DNA of 64,000 nt from Knoellia sp. S7-12 (GTDB taxonomy: Bacteria > Actinomycetota > Actinomycetes > Actinomycetales > Dermatophilaceae), in the NCBI RefSeq assembly GCF_040518285.1, contig NZ_CP155449.1, positions 930,001-994,000 on the forward strand. Direction: 5' to 3'. Below, piece after piece: positions 33,661 through 42,483 of this stretch. Both the position numbers and the translations under genes were made by a program. Position 1 is the first letter of the stretch. Each line of letters starts with the position of its first letter. Under the pieces are notes generated by a model that made no database searches, was not told the DNA's origin, and was given only the letters and a program-made list of their open reading frames with translations.

Positions 33661-35145
33661 ATGACGGGGACGCCAACACTTGAAGGGCCTGAGGTTCAGG
33701 TCCGCTTCGTCGTGTCCTCGCTCGCGGACGTGAACCCGGAGGGTTTGACGCAGTCGGAGCGGGTCGCGGTGGTGTCTGCGCTGGAGGCGTTGAAGGGTGC
33801 AGCTGCTGCGGCGCAGGCGCGTCTGACTGCTGCTGCGGTGGTGGATCGGGAGGCGTTGGGTGAGGACTCGCGCAGTGTGCGCGCCGATCTGGCGTTGGCT
33901 CGTCGGTGTTCGCCGACGTTGGCGGATCAGCATGTTGGGGTGGCCAAGGCCCTTGTGGGCGAGATGCCGTTGACGATGGGCGCGCTGGAGCGGGGCGAGA
34001 TCAGCGAGCGGCGGGCGATGATCGTGGTGCGTGAGACGGCGTGCCTGAGCGTTGAGCACCGGGGCGAGGTCGACCGCCGGCTGGCACCGACGATTGCCAG
34101 TCTTGGGGACAAGGCGTTGGCTGGGGCTGCTCGTCGCGCAGGTGCGGCTTTGGATGCGGAGTCGTTGGCTGAACGGAATCGGCGTGCGGTCGCGTCCCGT
34201 CGGATGAGTGTGCGGGCGGCTGCGGACGGGATGGCGTGGCTGTCGATCCTGGGGCCGATGAAAGAGATCATCGGTGCGCACGTCGCGCTGCTGGGTGAGG
34301 AAGGTCGACGCAACGTCATCGACCCGGATCTGCCCGCCGATGAGTGGGAAGCTGCGGCAGCCGCGGCTCGTGCCGACACTCGCGGCAAGGGTGCATGGCT
34401 GGCTGATCGTGCCCTGGAGCTGCTCTCTGGGCGTGCGAAGGGTCAGCCGCAACAGGTTGAGGTCAGTCTCGTCATGACCGACACAGTCCTCCTGCCTGCA
34501 GCATTCGGTGGCAAGGCCCCGGGTGATGACGTCGCGACCATCCCGGGCTGGGGTCCCATTCCCGGCGCTGAAGCCCGCGCCCACATCGCCGCCCTCCTGG
34601 ACCGCGCCGACGACAGCGACCCCAAGAGCGGCCTCTGGCTGCGGCGCCTGTTCACCGACCCCACAGGTCGTGACCTGGTCGCCCTCGACTCCAAACGCCG
34701 CCTGTTCCTCGGGGGACTCCGCCGCTTCCTCGAGCTGCGCGACCCCACGTGTCGCGTCCCCTGGTGCGACGCCCCAGCGACCGAGTCCGACCACGTCCAC
34801 GCGGTGCACGACGACGGTGCCACGACTGGCGCCAATGGTGGTGGCCTGTGCAAGCGCCACAACTTGGTCAAGGAAGAGCCCGGGTGGCACACGACCGTCG
34901 AGTCCACCGGGCTCGACGGCACCGGATCACATCGCATACGCACCCAGACCCCGACGGGTCGAGTCCACGACGCCACCGCACCACCCATCCTCGGCGAAGG
35001 CTGGCGGGCGCCCGACACCGTTCCTGACGAGTGGGTTAGTGACGTCCACCTCCAAGACCGACCACTACCGGAAGACCCCTGGGGTGGCTGGATCCCGGAC
35101 CCACCCGACGATTGGTTCCTGTCCGACGAAGCATGGGTTGCCTGA
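33661..35145 (+). CDS. DUF222/HNH endonuclease domain protein (13E12 repeat family)
   Basis: A protein of 494 aa from the ATG at 33661. Residues ~20-330 are the helical DUF222 region (ALEALKGAAAAAQARLTAAAV and so on). The HNH nuclease follows: CRVPWCDAPATESDHVHAV and GGLCKRHNLVKEEPGW. These genes occur in many copies in actinobacteria and some are part of mobile elements; whether this one is active is unknown. TACGAT lies 7 nt before the ATG. A TGTGGATAA DnaA-like box lies at 33614-33622. GTTG/GCGG-rich codon choice in the first half differs slightly from its neighbours, which may indicate transfer. Confidence 0.88.
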   Translation: MTGTPTLEGPEVQVRFVVSSLADVNPEGLTQSERVAVVSALEALKGAAAAAQARLTAAAVVDREALGEDSRSVRADLALARRCSPTLADQHVGVAKALVGEMPLTMGALERGEISERRAMIVVRETACLSVEHRGEVDRRLAPTIASLGDKALAGAARRAGAALDAESLAERNRRAVASRRMSVRAAADGMAWLSILGPMKEIIGAHVALLGEEGRRNVIDPDLPADEWEAAAAAARADTRGKGAWLADRALELLSGRAKGQPQQVEVSLVMTDTVLLPAAFGGKAPGDDVATIPGWGPIPGAEARAHIAALLDRADDSDPKSGLWLRRLFTDPTGRDLVALDSKRRLFLGGLRRFLELRDPTCRVPWCDAPATESDHVHAVHDDGATTGANGGGLCKRHNLVKEEPGWHTTVESTGLDGTGSHRIRTQTPTGRVHDATAPPILGEGWRAPDTVPDEWVSDVHLQDRPLPEDPWGGWIPDPPDDWFLSDEAWVA

Positions 35146-35215
35146 CCTCAGGTCGAGTACGCCCTATGCGTCTCTCGCATCAAACCTTGAACCGCGACGG
35201 CGAGATCACGGAGCA

Positions 35216-36493
35216 TTACGAGGGGTCGCTACGCCCGCTCAGCGAGGCGGGGGTGTCCGATCCGTCGGTCTCGTCCAGGTCGGTGAGGTCGCGCAACTTC
35301 CCGACGCGGCTCGTGAGCATGACGGCGACGTTGATGATGCCGACTACGGCGAAGACCACGAGAGCCCATCGGGCGCCGATCCAGGTCGCGACGAGGCCAG
35401 CGACGAGTCCACCCACTGGGAGGGCGCCCCAGGACACGAAGCGCACCGTCGCCATAACCCGCGACAGCAGCTCGGGTGGGCTCGCCTGTTGCCGATAGGT
35501 GCGGGTGGCGATGCTGAAGATGACGACCCCGCCGGCGAAGACCATGTTGCCGATCGCGAAGCAGGCCCAGGCGACCCAGCCTGTGCCCATCGGAATGAGC
35601 AGCCCGCCGATGAACGACACGATCGACGCAGCGACGCACGCTCGCGCGGAACCGAGTGCCCGGACGACACGCGGAGACAGTGCCGCGCCGATGAGTGCTC
35701 CCACGCCCTCAGCAGCGAGGAGGAAGCCGACGAACGCCGCGGGGGTGTCAAGGTCTCGGACGAGATAGAGCGCGAAGAGCGCCAGCTGGGCGCCGCAAAC
35801 GAAGTTGACGGCAGTCGCAGCCCACATGCATGGAGCCATGACGGGGTGGCGGGTCACGAAGCGCCAACCCTCGCCGATCATCTGTCGCATCGATGGCCGG
35901 TCGGCATTGCCAGCAGTAGCCGGAGGCCTCGCCGGGAGGCTGCGCAGGAGCGCGGCAGAGACGAGGTAGCTCACCGCGTCGACGAGCAGGGTGGGCACGG
36001 CTCCCAACAGTGCTATCGCGAGACCGCCGAGGGAGGGCCCGCCCAGCTGGGTTGTGGCGTGCGTCGCCGACATGAGGCTGTTGCGCTCGTGCAGCTGGTC
36101 TCGTGGCACGACCTGCGGCAGGAAGGTTGAGTTCGCGACGTCGAAAACCACGTCAGCAAAACCGATGACCAAAGCCACGACGACCAACTGCACGATGCTC
36201 AGGTGCCCCGACCACCAGGCCAGCGGGACCGACACGACGGCCAGGGCCCGAGCCAGGTCCATGGTCACCTGGGTGCCGCGCAGCGGAAGGCGGGCCACGA
36301 GAGCGCCTGAGGGCAGTCCGATCACGAGCCACGCGGCGCTCGCGGCTGCTGCGATGAGACCCATCTGGAACGCGGTGGCGTCGAGCACGGTGATCGCCGT
36401 GAGAGGGAGGGCAATTCCTCCGACGGCGGTGCCAAGGTTGCTCGTAGCGCTCGCGGTCCAGTAGGTCCAGAACGAGCGGGCGTCCCTCGTCAT
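35216..36493 (-). CDS. MFS transporter
   Basis: A protein of 425 aa with about twelve membrane segments. It starts FWTYWTASATSNLGTAVGGIALPL; loop 2-3 is SGALVARLPLRGTQ; it carries NSTFLPQVVPRDQLHERNSLM, the MFS_3/drug-exporter signature. GGGAG lies upstream of the ATG. It is divergent from an HxlR-peroxiredoxin fusion gene with a shared 53-bp gap holding a perfect operator, so it is the likely regulated efflux pump. Confidence 0.88.
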   Translation of the reverse strand: MTRDARSFWTYWTASATSNLGTAVGGIALPLTAITVLDATAFQMGLIAAAASAAWLVIGLPSGALVARLPLRGTQVTMDLARALAVVSVPLAWWSGHLSIVQLVVVALVIGFADVVFDVANSTFLPQVVPRDQLHERNSLMSATHATTQLGGPSLGGLAIALLGAVPTLLVDAVSYLVSAALLRSLPARPPATAGNADRPSMRQMIGEGWRFVTRHPVMAPCMWAATAVNFVCGAQLALFALYLVRDLDTPAAFVGFLLAAEGVGALIGAALSPRVVRALGSARACVAASIVSFIGGLLIPMGTGWVAWACFAIGNMVFAGGVVIFSIATRTYRQQASPPELLSRVMATVRFVSWGALPVGGLVAGLVATWIGARWALVVFAVVGIINVAVMLTSRVGKLRDLTDLDETDGSDTPASLSGRSDPS

Positions 36494-36515
36494 GGGGTGT
36501 CTCCCGGGCTAGTGA

Positions 36516-36530
36516 GTTCCAATGTGGAAC
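36516..36530. promoter_or_regulatory. palindromic operator between the MFS and HxlR-peroxiredoxin genes
   Basis: GTTCCA-ATG-TGGAAC, a perfect 6+3+6 palindrome in a 53-bp divergent gap. It lies just upstream of TATACT (36535-36540), the -10 of the regulator gene, so binding would block that promoter and probably the opposite one. Confidence 0.7.
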
Positions 36531-36534
36531 GGAC

Positions 36535-36540
36535 TATACT
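36535..36540 (+). promoter_or_regulatory. leaderless-type -10 of the HxlR-peroxiredoxin gene
   Basis: TATACT, CATGAA, then GTG at 36547. This is the closest match to TATAAT among the -10 hexamers listed here. Confidence 0.65.
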
Positions 36541-36546
36541 CATGAA

Positions 36547-37443
36547 GTGCGACGAGAGGACCTGGCCGACGAGGACTGCGGCATCGCCCAGTCCCTCGGC
36601 GTGCTCGGGGACGGGTGGACCTTCCTCATCGTGCGTGACGTCGCCGGGGGAGTGACCCGCTTCGATGCCCTGCAGCGAGGACTCGGCATCAGTCGCCGGG
36701 CGCTCACCGAGCGGCTGGGCGGGCTCGTGGCCGACGGCGTCCTCGACAAGGTCGCCTACTCGACGCGACCGCCTCGGCACGACTACGTCTTGACCCCCAA
36801 GGGTGAGGGGCTCCTGCCGGTTCTTGTCGCGCTGCAGGACTGGGGCGCCCGGCATGTCCTCGGAGACGGCTCGGTGAGCGCCGGCGTCACGGCCGACTCG
36901 GCCGAGTCGCGCCGCGTCGCGGATCTCGTGGGGCACGCACTGCCACCGGTCACGCTGACAGGGCACGACGGCATACCCGTTGGTCTGTCGTCGTCTGGTT
37001 CGTGGACGGTCCTCTTCTGTATGCCGGGCGCCTGGGCGCCTGCGGCGCAGGGCTATCCAGCCGGTTGGGGTGACATCCCGGGCGCCGCTGGTTGCACCGT
37101 GGAGGCGAACGCGTATGCCGCGCAGCATGCCGCGTTTGCGGCGTGCGGGGTCGTGGTGCACGGCGTGAGTACCCAGCGGCCCGATCAGCAGTCGGCCTTT
37201 GCGTCCCATGCTGGTCTGCCCTATGTGCTGTTGTCGGACGAGGACCTGATGTTGGCGGGAACGCTGCGTTTGCCGACATTCCGCTCGGGTGGCGTGGACC
37301 GGCTCAAGCGCGTGACGCTTGTCGTCGACCCGGAGGGTGTGGTGCGTGCTGTGCAAGCTCCAGTGACCGACCCGGCAGCGTCTGCGAGCGAGATGCTCAA
37401 CGTTGTGGATCAGCTGTTCGGAGGGGCCACGAGCTCCACCTGA
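36547..37443 (+). CDS. HxlR-family regulator fused to a peroxiredoxin-like domain
   Basis: A protein of 298 aa. Residues ~8-100 are an HxlR winged helix (CGIAQSLGVLGDGWTFLIVRDV, RFDALQRGLGISRRALTERL, YVLTPKGEGLLPVL) with the family's conserved Cys11. Residues ~130-290 are a thioredoxin-fold redoxin (FCMPGAWAPAAQGYPAGW, IPGAAGCTVEAN, LSDEDLMLAGTLRLPTF, VTLVVDPEGVVRAV). Candidate redox cysteines are Cys158, Cys183 and Cys200. It is probably a one-component peroxide or thiol sensor. It is divergent from an MFS pump with an operator between them. The GTG start follows TATACT by 6 nt. Confidence 0.85.
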   Translation: MRREDLADEDCGIAQSLGVLGDGWTFLIVRDVAGGVTRFDALQRGLGISRRALTERLGGLVADGVLDKVAYSTRPPRHDYVLTPKGEGLLPVLVALQDWGARHVLGDGSVSAGVTADSAESRRVADLVGHALPPVTLTGHDGIPVGLSSSGSWTVLFCMPGAWAPAAQGYPAGWGDIPGAAGCTVEANAYAAQHAAFAACGVVVHGVSTQRPDQQSAFASHAGLPYVLLSDEDLMLAGTLRLPTFRSGGVDRLKRVTLVVDPEGVVRAVQAPVTDPAASASEMLNVVDQLFGGATSST

Positions 37444-37455
37444 GCTGTCCACAGG

Positions 37456-37776
37456 GTGGCGATGATGACGCAGTTGTCCACAGATCTAGGAATCGTGTGG
37501 ACGCGAATGAAGGTGCAGGAGTTGGCTGTTCGCATGGTCAACACAGGGGATCTGAGGGAGCGGGCACGTCGATGGCGGCTGGCCGCAGACGCCACCCGCG
37601 CGGAGTCCGCGATGCTGATGAAGGTGTCCGAGTTGAGCTGGCGCTCGCCGTCGGCGCAGGAGTTCCGGCGTCTCATCGCCCGCCGGGTGCGCGAGTTGCG
37701 AGAGCTTGCCGACCGTGAGGATGCCGTCGCGGACCTCCTCGATCGCGTGGCCGGCGAGGCCGAGCGGGCAGCGTGA
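37456..37776 (+). CDS. WXG100-like small helical protein
   Basis: Up to 106 aa. The core reads two helices around VSELSWRSPSAQEFRRLIARRV, close to the W-x-x-x-x-A-x-x-F pattern at the turn of WXG100/ESAT-6-like proteins, with AGEAERAA at the end. The start is uncertain: ATG 37456, GTG 37495 or ATG 37507. A TTGTCCACA box (37474-37482) and TAGGAA (37487-37492) favour a later start. The stop overlaps the next GTG by 4 nt, so it is made together with the serine hydrolase, as WXG100 partners of secreted effectors often are. Confidence 0.6.
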   Translation: MAMMTQLSTDLGIVWTRMKVQELAVRMVNTGDLRERARRWRLAADATRAESAMLMKVSELSWRSPSAQEFRRLIARRVRELRELADREDAVADLLDRVAGEAERAA

Positions 37777-38981
37777 GCGACCTCGAGGTCACGGGGGGCA
37801 AGGGTGGGATCGAAGTGGCTGTGGGCGACCTGAGAGCCGCGGCCGCTCGGATGCGCCGCACTGCCGAATCCATCGCACGGGACACGCCGCGAGAGTCTGA
37901 CATCGAGCTGACCACGGCGGCGCCCGTTGTCGGGCCCGACTGGGGACTGGGAGCTCGAGCGCTCGGGGCGCCCATCGATCTGGCACCCCTCGTGGGCCGG
38001 TGCCGACGAGAGCTCGCCGACCTGATCTCGGATGTTGCTGGCGCCATGGAGCGACTTCGCGAGCTCGCCGACTCCGTGTCGAGTGCAGCCACCAACTACG
38101 AATGGGCCGAGGGGGCGGCGCGCGATCTGGTCTCGGGGGTGCACGCGCAGGCCATGGGCATCGCCTGGCTGATCACCCACGTCACGGGGCGCGCATTTGG
38201 CGTGTTGGACGAGGGCGACGGTTGGGACGTGGTGTTGACGCCTGCTGAGCCGCGAGGCGCCGTGCCGGTGCCCAAGTCCGCTGAGTCGCTTCTCGCCGGC
38301 ATCGACTCACTCGGGTTTGAGGGTCGGGTCCGCGTGATCGAGTTGCCCTGCGCAGACGGGTCGACGACATGGGTCATGCAGGTCCCGGGCACTCACGGTG
38401 GCATCGAGAGTGCAGGAGAGGTTCCGATGGACTGGCCCGCCAACGTCTCGCTCATGCTCGAGGCGACGAGTGCGTCCAAGATCGCGGCGGTCAAGGCGCT
38501 GGAGCGGGCCCAGGCAGGTCGCGCCGGTCCCCGCGATCGAGTCGTCCTCGCGGGCTTCAGCCAGGGTGGGATCGTCGCCGCCGCACTGGCCTCGGACCCT
38601 GAGTTCACCCGGCGTCATCGGGTGACGCAGATGGTCACGGCGGGTTCACCCGTTGACGAGTTCCCCATCCCGGACTCGACATCGGTGCTGTCACTGCAGC
38701 AGGCGGGGGATCCGGTGCACGTCCTCGACGTCTCACCACCGCCCGGTCGGGGGAACTGGACGACGGTGACGTCCAGCGCCGCGGCCACCGCAAAGGGAGT
38801 GTTCCGGTTCCACGACCTGGGGCTCTACCGGCGGGTGGCCGCACAGGCTGACCGGTCGCCCGACGTTTCGCTGGCTGCGTGGCGGCGCGACCTGGCACCC
38901 GCGCTGGCCCCCGCCGCTGGCGCCAAGCCCGTGGTGCATGAGTTCCGGTCGGAGCGACGGTGGCAGAATCGCGACTCGTGA
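37773..38981 (+). CDS. WXG100-coupled alpha/beta hydrolase, candidate secreted effector
   Basis: A protein of 402 aa. Residues 1 to ~135 are helical (LRAAAARMRRTAESIARDT; LADLISDVAGAMERLRELADSVSSAATNYEWAE), like the N-terminal domain of ESX substrates, with no Sec signal. Residues ~190-370 are an alpha/beta hydrolase: nucleophile Ser263 in VVLAGFSQGGIVAAAL, then MVTAGSPVDEF and a late His (FRFHDLGLYRRV). The GxSxG and AGSP blocks recall cutinase-like and PE-PPE hydrolases. GTG start, 4-nt overlap with the WXG100-like gene. Secretion by a type VII system is inference; no ESX core gene is in the window. Confidence 0.7.
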   Translation: MSDLEVTGGKGGIEVAVGDLRAAAARMRRTAESIARDTPRESDIELTTAAPVVGPDWGLGARALGAPIDLAPLVGRCRRELADLISDVAGAMERLRELADSVSSAATNYEWAEGAARDLVSGVHAQAMGIAWLITHVTGRAFGVLDEGDGWDVVLTPAEPRGAVPVPKSAESLLAGIDSLGFEGRVRVIELPCADGSTTWVMQVPGTHGGIESAGEVPMDWPANVSLMLEATSASKIAAVKALERAQAGRAGPRDRVVLAGFSQGGIVAAALASDPEFTRRHRVTQMVTAGSPVDEFPIPDSTSVLSLQQAGDPVHVLDVSPPPGRGNWTTVTSSAAATAKGVFRFHDLGLYRRVAAQADRSPDVSLAAWRRDLAPALAPAAGAKPVVHEFRSERRWQNRDS

Positions 38982-39436
38982 CCCCCAAACTGCTGTTCCG
39001 CCGGGTAGCCATCGCCGAGGCGATCACCTGGGCCCTTCTCCTCATCGGGATGTTCCTCAAGTACGTCACCGAGACGACCGAGCTCGGCGTGCGGATCTTC
39101 GGGATGGTGCACGGGGTCGTGTTCATCGCCTACGGGCTGATCGCCCTGGCCACATGGGTCAACCAGAAGTGGTCGCTCCGCACCGGTTTGCTCGCGCTGG
39201 TGAGCGCCGTGCCTCCGTTCGCGACGGTCCTCTTCGACAAGAGCGCTGAGTCCGCCGGGCAGCTCGAAGGGTCGTGGCGCTTCGGTGCTGGCGGTGAGGC
39301 GCCGGCCTCCTTCGCCGAGCGTCTGCTGGCCTGGCTCACGCGCAACCCGGCCCTCGCGGCCGTGGTCGGGGTCGTGGCAGTCGTCGGCCTCACCGGCGTG
39401 GCCCTCTTCGTCGGCCCGCCGGCATCGGGTAGCTGA
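38978..39436 (+). CDS. DUF3817 membrane protein
   Basis: A protein of 152 aa from the GTG at 38978. Four membrane segments (AEAITWALLLIGMFLKYV; RIFGMVHGVVFIAYGLIAL; TGLLALVSAVPPFATVLF; AAVVGVVAVVGLTGVALFV) match DUF3817, whose first segment usually reads RxxAxxExxTwxxLlxgm. The start overlaps the hydrolase stop by 4 nt; CAGAAT lies 8 nt upstream as a possible own -10. The stop overlaps the menD ATG by one base, so DUF3817 is coupled to menaquinone synthesis. Confidence 0.85.
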   Translation: MTPKLLFRRVAIAEAITWALLLIGMFLKYVTETTELGVRIFGMVHGVVFIAYGLIALATWVNQKWSLRTGLLALVSAVPPFATVLFDKSAESAGQLEGSWRFGAGGEAPASFAERLLAWLTRNPALAAVVGVVAVVGLTGVALFVGPPASGS

Positions 39437-41148
39437 TGAACCCGTCCACCGCGCTTGCTCGCGTCCTCGTCGACGAGCTGATCCGTGGTGGCGTTCGCGA
39501 GGTTGTGCTCGCTCCCGGTTCGCGCTCCGCGCCCCTGGCGTATGCCGTCCAGCAGGCCGAGCGTGAAGGTCGACTTCGTCTTCATGTGAGAGTCGACGAA
39601 CGCACGGCCGGCTTCCTGGCCTTGGGGCTAGCAAAGGGTTCTCACACACCGGTTCCCGTCATCATGACGTCAGGCACGGCTGTCGCAAACCTGCACCCCG
39701 CCGTGTTGGAGGCGCACCACACCGGAGTGCCGCTGGTCGTGCTTTCGGCCGACCGTCCGGCCGAGTTGCGGGGGACGGGCGCCAACCAGACCACGGTGCA
39801 GCCGGGGATCTTCGGGGCGGCCGTGCGCTGGTCCGCTGACCTCCCGGCGCCCGAGTTGGTCGAGTCCGTGGGTGCCTTTCACCGCACGACCGTGTGTCGG
39901 GCGCTCGCGGCCGCGCGCGCAGACCTGTTGAGTGGTGCGTCGGCAGGCGCCGGTGGTCCCGTCCACCTCAACGTCGCCTTCCGCGACCCGCTCACCCCAG
40001 ACCTCGAAGGCACGACGACCCTGGCTCATCAGGGGCGCGACGGAGAGCGTCCGTGGGTCATGCCGCCTGCTCCCTCCTTCCCGATGTCCTGGGGAGGTGT
40101 CGAGCACCTGCCGCGCACCCTTGTTGTCCTGGGCGACCTCGCCGCTTCATCCCTCTCATCGCACTACGTGGTCGACTGGGCTGATCGGCACGGCTACCCC
40201 GTCATCGCCGAGCCGTTCGGCGACCATGACAGGTCCATGCTCATGCCGCACGGACCGCTCCTGCTGACGGAACCAGGCTGGCTCGCGCAGAAGCTCCCGG
40301 AGCGCGTCCTCGTCGTCGGCCGCGTGACGTTGTCCAGGGCAGTGGCAACGCTGCTCCGGACCGAGGGCATTCGAGTGGAGGTGTGTACGCCCACCCCCGA
40401 CTGGGCCGACCCTGGGCATGTGGCCCATGCTGTGCACCCGATCACGGTGTTCACAGACACGAACGAGCACGAGCCGGACATTGAGTGGCTTGAGGCATGG
40501 CACAGTGCTGGATCGGTTGTGGCACAGGCGGTTCAGGATCAACGATCGCCGTGGGGGACTGGTCTGGCCGTGGCTTCCGTCGTGGCAAAGGCGCTGCCCG
40601 AAGGCGCCCAGCTCTTCGTGGGCTCGTCCAACCCGGTGCGCGACCTCGACCTCGGCATGCGTCGTGACTCGCCGATCACGGTCGTCGCCAATCGCGGCCT
40701 CGCCGGCATCGACGGCTGCCTCTCGACCGCCATCGGACTGGCGCTCACCACTGATGCGCCGAGTTATGCCTGGGTGGGCGACCTGACTTTCCTCCACGAC
40801 TCAAACGCGTTGGCCATGGGTCCGGACGAGCCCCGCCCCGACCTCACCGTCCTCGTCACCAACGACGGCGGTGGCGGCATCTTCCGCACTCTCGAGCACG
40901 GAGCACCCGAACGAAGCGCCGACTTTGGTCGCATCTTTGCCACCCCAACGGGAACCGACTTCGAGGCACTGTGCCGAGCACACGGCATACGCCACGTCCT
41001 TGCGGAGACACGCGAAGCGGCAGCCGAAGCGCTGTCCGCGCCCCCCGACGGGATCACCGTCGTCGAGGTGCCCATCGACGCGGAGTCGCACCGCGGCGCC
41101 CACGAGCGGTTGCGACGGATCGCGCGCGAGGCCCTGATTTCGACGTGA
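39436..41148 (+). CDS. menD: SEPHCHC synthase (2-succinyl-5-enolpyruvyl-6-hydroxy-3-cyclohexene-1-carboxylate synthase)
   Basis: A protein of 570 aa, thiamine-diphosphate dependent, adding succinyl-semialdehyde to isochorismate. Seen: STALARVLVDELIRGGVREV, APGSRSAPLAYAV, RVDERTAGFLALGLAKGS (active-site Glu/Arg), SADRPAELRGTGANQTT, and the ThDP motif YAWVGDLTFLHDSNAL ending in VTNDGGGGIF. It is the second step of the pathway after MenF. ATG at 39436 (TGATG overlap with DUF3817). Confidence 0.96.
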   Translation: MNPSTALARVLVDELIRGGVREVVLAPGSRSAPLAYAVQQAEREGRLRLHVRVDERTAGFLALGLAKGSHTPVPVIMTSGTAVANLHPAVLEAHHTGVPLVVLSADRPAELRGTGANQTTVQPGIFGAAVRWSADLPAPELVESVGAFHRTTVCRALAAARADLLSGASAGAGGPVHLNVAFRDPLTPDLEGTTTLAHQGRDGERPWVMPPAPSFPMSWGGVEHLPRTLVVLGDLAASSLSSHYVVDWADRHGYPVIAEPFGDHDRSMLMPHGPLLLTEPGWLAQKLPERVLVVGRVTLSRAVATLLRTEGIRVEVCTPTPDWADPGHVAHAVHPITVFTDTNEHEPDIEWLEAWHSAGSVVAQAVQDQRSPWGTGLAVASVVAKALPEGAQLFVGSSNPVRDLDLGMRRDSPITVVANRGLAGIDGCLSTAIGLALTTDAPSYAWVGDLTFLHDSNALAMGPDEPRPDLTVLVTNDGGGGIFRTLEHGAPERSADFGRIFATPTGTDFEALCRAHGIRHVLAETREAAAEALSAPPDGITVVEVPIDAESHRGAHERLRRIAREALIST

Positions 41149-41161
41149 GCCCCCGGCTTGC

Positions 41162-41167
41162 GAGAAT
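41162..41167 (+). promoter_or_regulatory. leaderless-type -10 of the menJ-like gene
   Basis: GAGAAT, GAGCCC, then GTG at 41174, 6-nt spacing. It lies 13 nt after the menD stop. Confidence 0.5.
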
Positions 41168-41173
41168 GAGCCC

Positions 41174-42406
41174 GTGACCACGACCCCCACTCGCACCGAT
41201 GTCCTCGTCGTCGGAGCCGGTCCGGCCGGTTCCGCTGCGGCGAACTGGGCGGCGCGCTCCGGACGTGACGTGGTGCTCGCCGACGCCGCAGTCTTCCCGC
41301 GCGACAAGACCTGCGGTGACGGACTGACGCCACGGGCGATCGCCGAGCTCACCCGGCTCGGGCTCGACGAGTGGCTGCGTGGGCACACCGTGAACCACGG
41401 GCTCAAGGCTCACGGCTTCGGTCAGGTGCTCGAACTGCCCTGGCCCGGGGGGTCGTTGCCCGACTGGGGCTCGGCCGTGGCCCGGACCGAACTCGACGAC
41501 CACCTGCGCACGGCCGCGCTGAAGTCCGGTGCCGTCGGGGTCGAAGGGGCCAAGGCCGTCGATGCCCGGATCGAGGGTGGGCGCGTGAAGGCCGTGACGT
41601 TCCAGCGCGACGGCGAGAGCTTCGAGATCGAGTGCGAGAGGCTCATCGTCGCCGACGGCGTGCGGTCCGGCCTCGGCAAGGTGCTCGGTCGCGTGTGGCA
41701 CAAGGACACCGTCTACGCCGTGGCCGGTCGTTGCTACGTCGACTCGACGCAGGCTGACGACCCGTGGATCAGCAGCCACCTCGAGCTGCGTGGTGAGGAG
41801 GGCGAGATCCTGTCGGGCTACGGCTGGATCTTCCCGCTCGGTGGTGGCCAGGTGAACGTCGGCGCAGGCACACTCGCGACGACCAAGCGGCCCGCCGAGG
41901 TGGCGATCAAGCCGCTCATGGCGCGCTATGTCGAGGAGTGCCGCAGGGACTTCGGGCTGCAGGGCGAGGCTCGGTTGGCGACCAGTGCGCTGCTGCCCAT
42001 GGGTGGGGCCGTGAGTGGTGTTGCCGGCCCGAACTGGGCGCTCATCGGTGACGCCGCCGCGTGCGTGAATCCCCTCAATGGCGAGGGCATCGACTACGGG
42101 CTCGAGTCAGGGCGGTTCGTCGTCGACCTGCTCGACACCGACCTGTCGGTCACGTGGCCGGCGCTGCTCAAGGAGCACTACGGCGAGGCGTTCTCCATTG
42201 CTCGTCGCCTCGCTGGAGTCGTGACCGTGCCGCGGATCCTGCCCGCGCTCGGCCCTGCCGGCATGCGTTCGGAATGGCTCATGACTCTGGCCCTGCGCTG
42301 GATGGGCAACCTCGTGACCGACGAGGACCGCGACTCTGCCGCCCGTGTATGGCGCTGGGCTGGCCGCCAGTCTGTGCGCCTCGAGCACCGCCCACCCTTC
42401 ACCTGA
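41174..42406 (+). CDS. menJ: geranylgeranyl reductase family flavoprotein, probable menaquinone reductase
   Basis: A protein of 410 aa. The FAD motif is VLVVGAGPAGSAAANWAARSG; FPRDKTCGDGLTPRAIAEL is the digeranylgeranyl-glycerophospholipid/menaquinone reductase block; PNWALIGDAAACVNPLNGEGIDYGLESG is the second FAD motif. In mycobacteria MenJ saturates one isoprene unit of menaquinone and its gene is in the menD/menG region. Here it sits between menD and menF/menG, which supports that role. A paralogue opens the nuo operon at 45372. Confidence 0.85.
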   Translation: MTTTPTRTDVLVVGAGPAGSAAANWAARSGRDVVLADAAVFPRDKTCGDGLTPRAIAELTRLGLDEWLRGHTVNHGLKAHGFGQVLELPWPGGSLPDWGSAVARTELDDHLRTAALKSGAVGVEGAKAVDARIEGGRVKAVTFQRDGESFEIECERLIVADGVRSGLGKVLGRVWHKDTVYAVAGRCYVDSTQADDPWISSHLELRGEEGEILSGYGWIFPLGGGQVNVGAGTLATTKRPAEVAIKPLMARYVEECRRDFGLQGEARLATSALLPMGGAVSGVAGPNWALIGDAAACVNPLNGEGIDYGLESGRFVVDLLDTDLSVTWPALLKEHYGEAFSIARRLAGVVTVPRILPALGPAGMRSEWLMTLALRWMGNLVTDEDRDSAARVWRWAGRQSVRLEHRPPFT

Positions 42407-42483
42407 GCGAAGTCGCGAGGGCAACTCGGACTACCTGCGGTTCACCAGTCGTCGATGAGCAGCAGCGTGCCCCGATTGAGTGG

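Noticed and set aside
33614..35145. The DUF222/HNH gene as part of an intact prophage or intron.
   Set aside because: No integrase, phage structural gene, intron ends or flanking repeats are seen; it stands alone.
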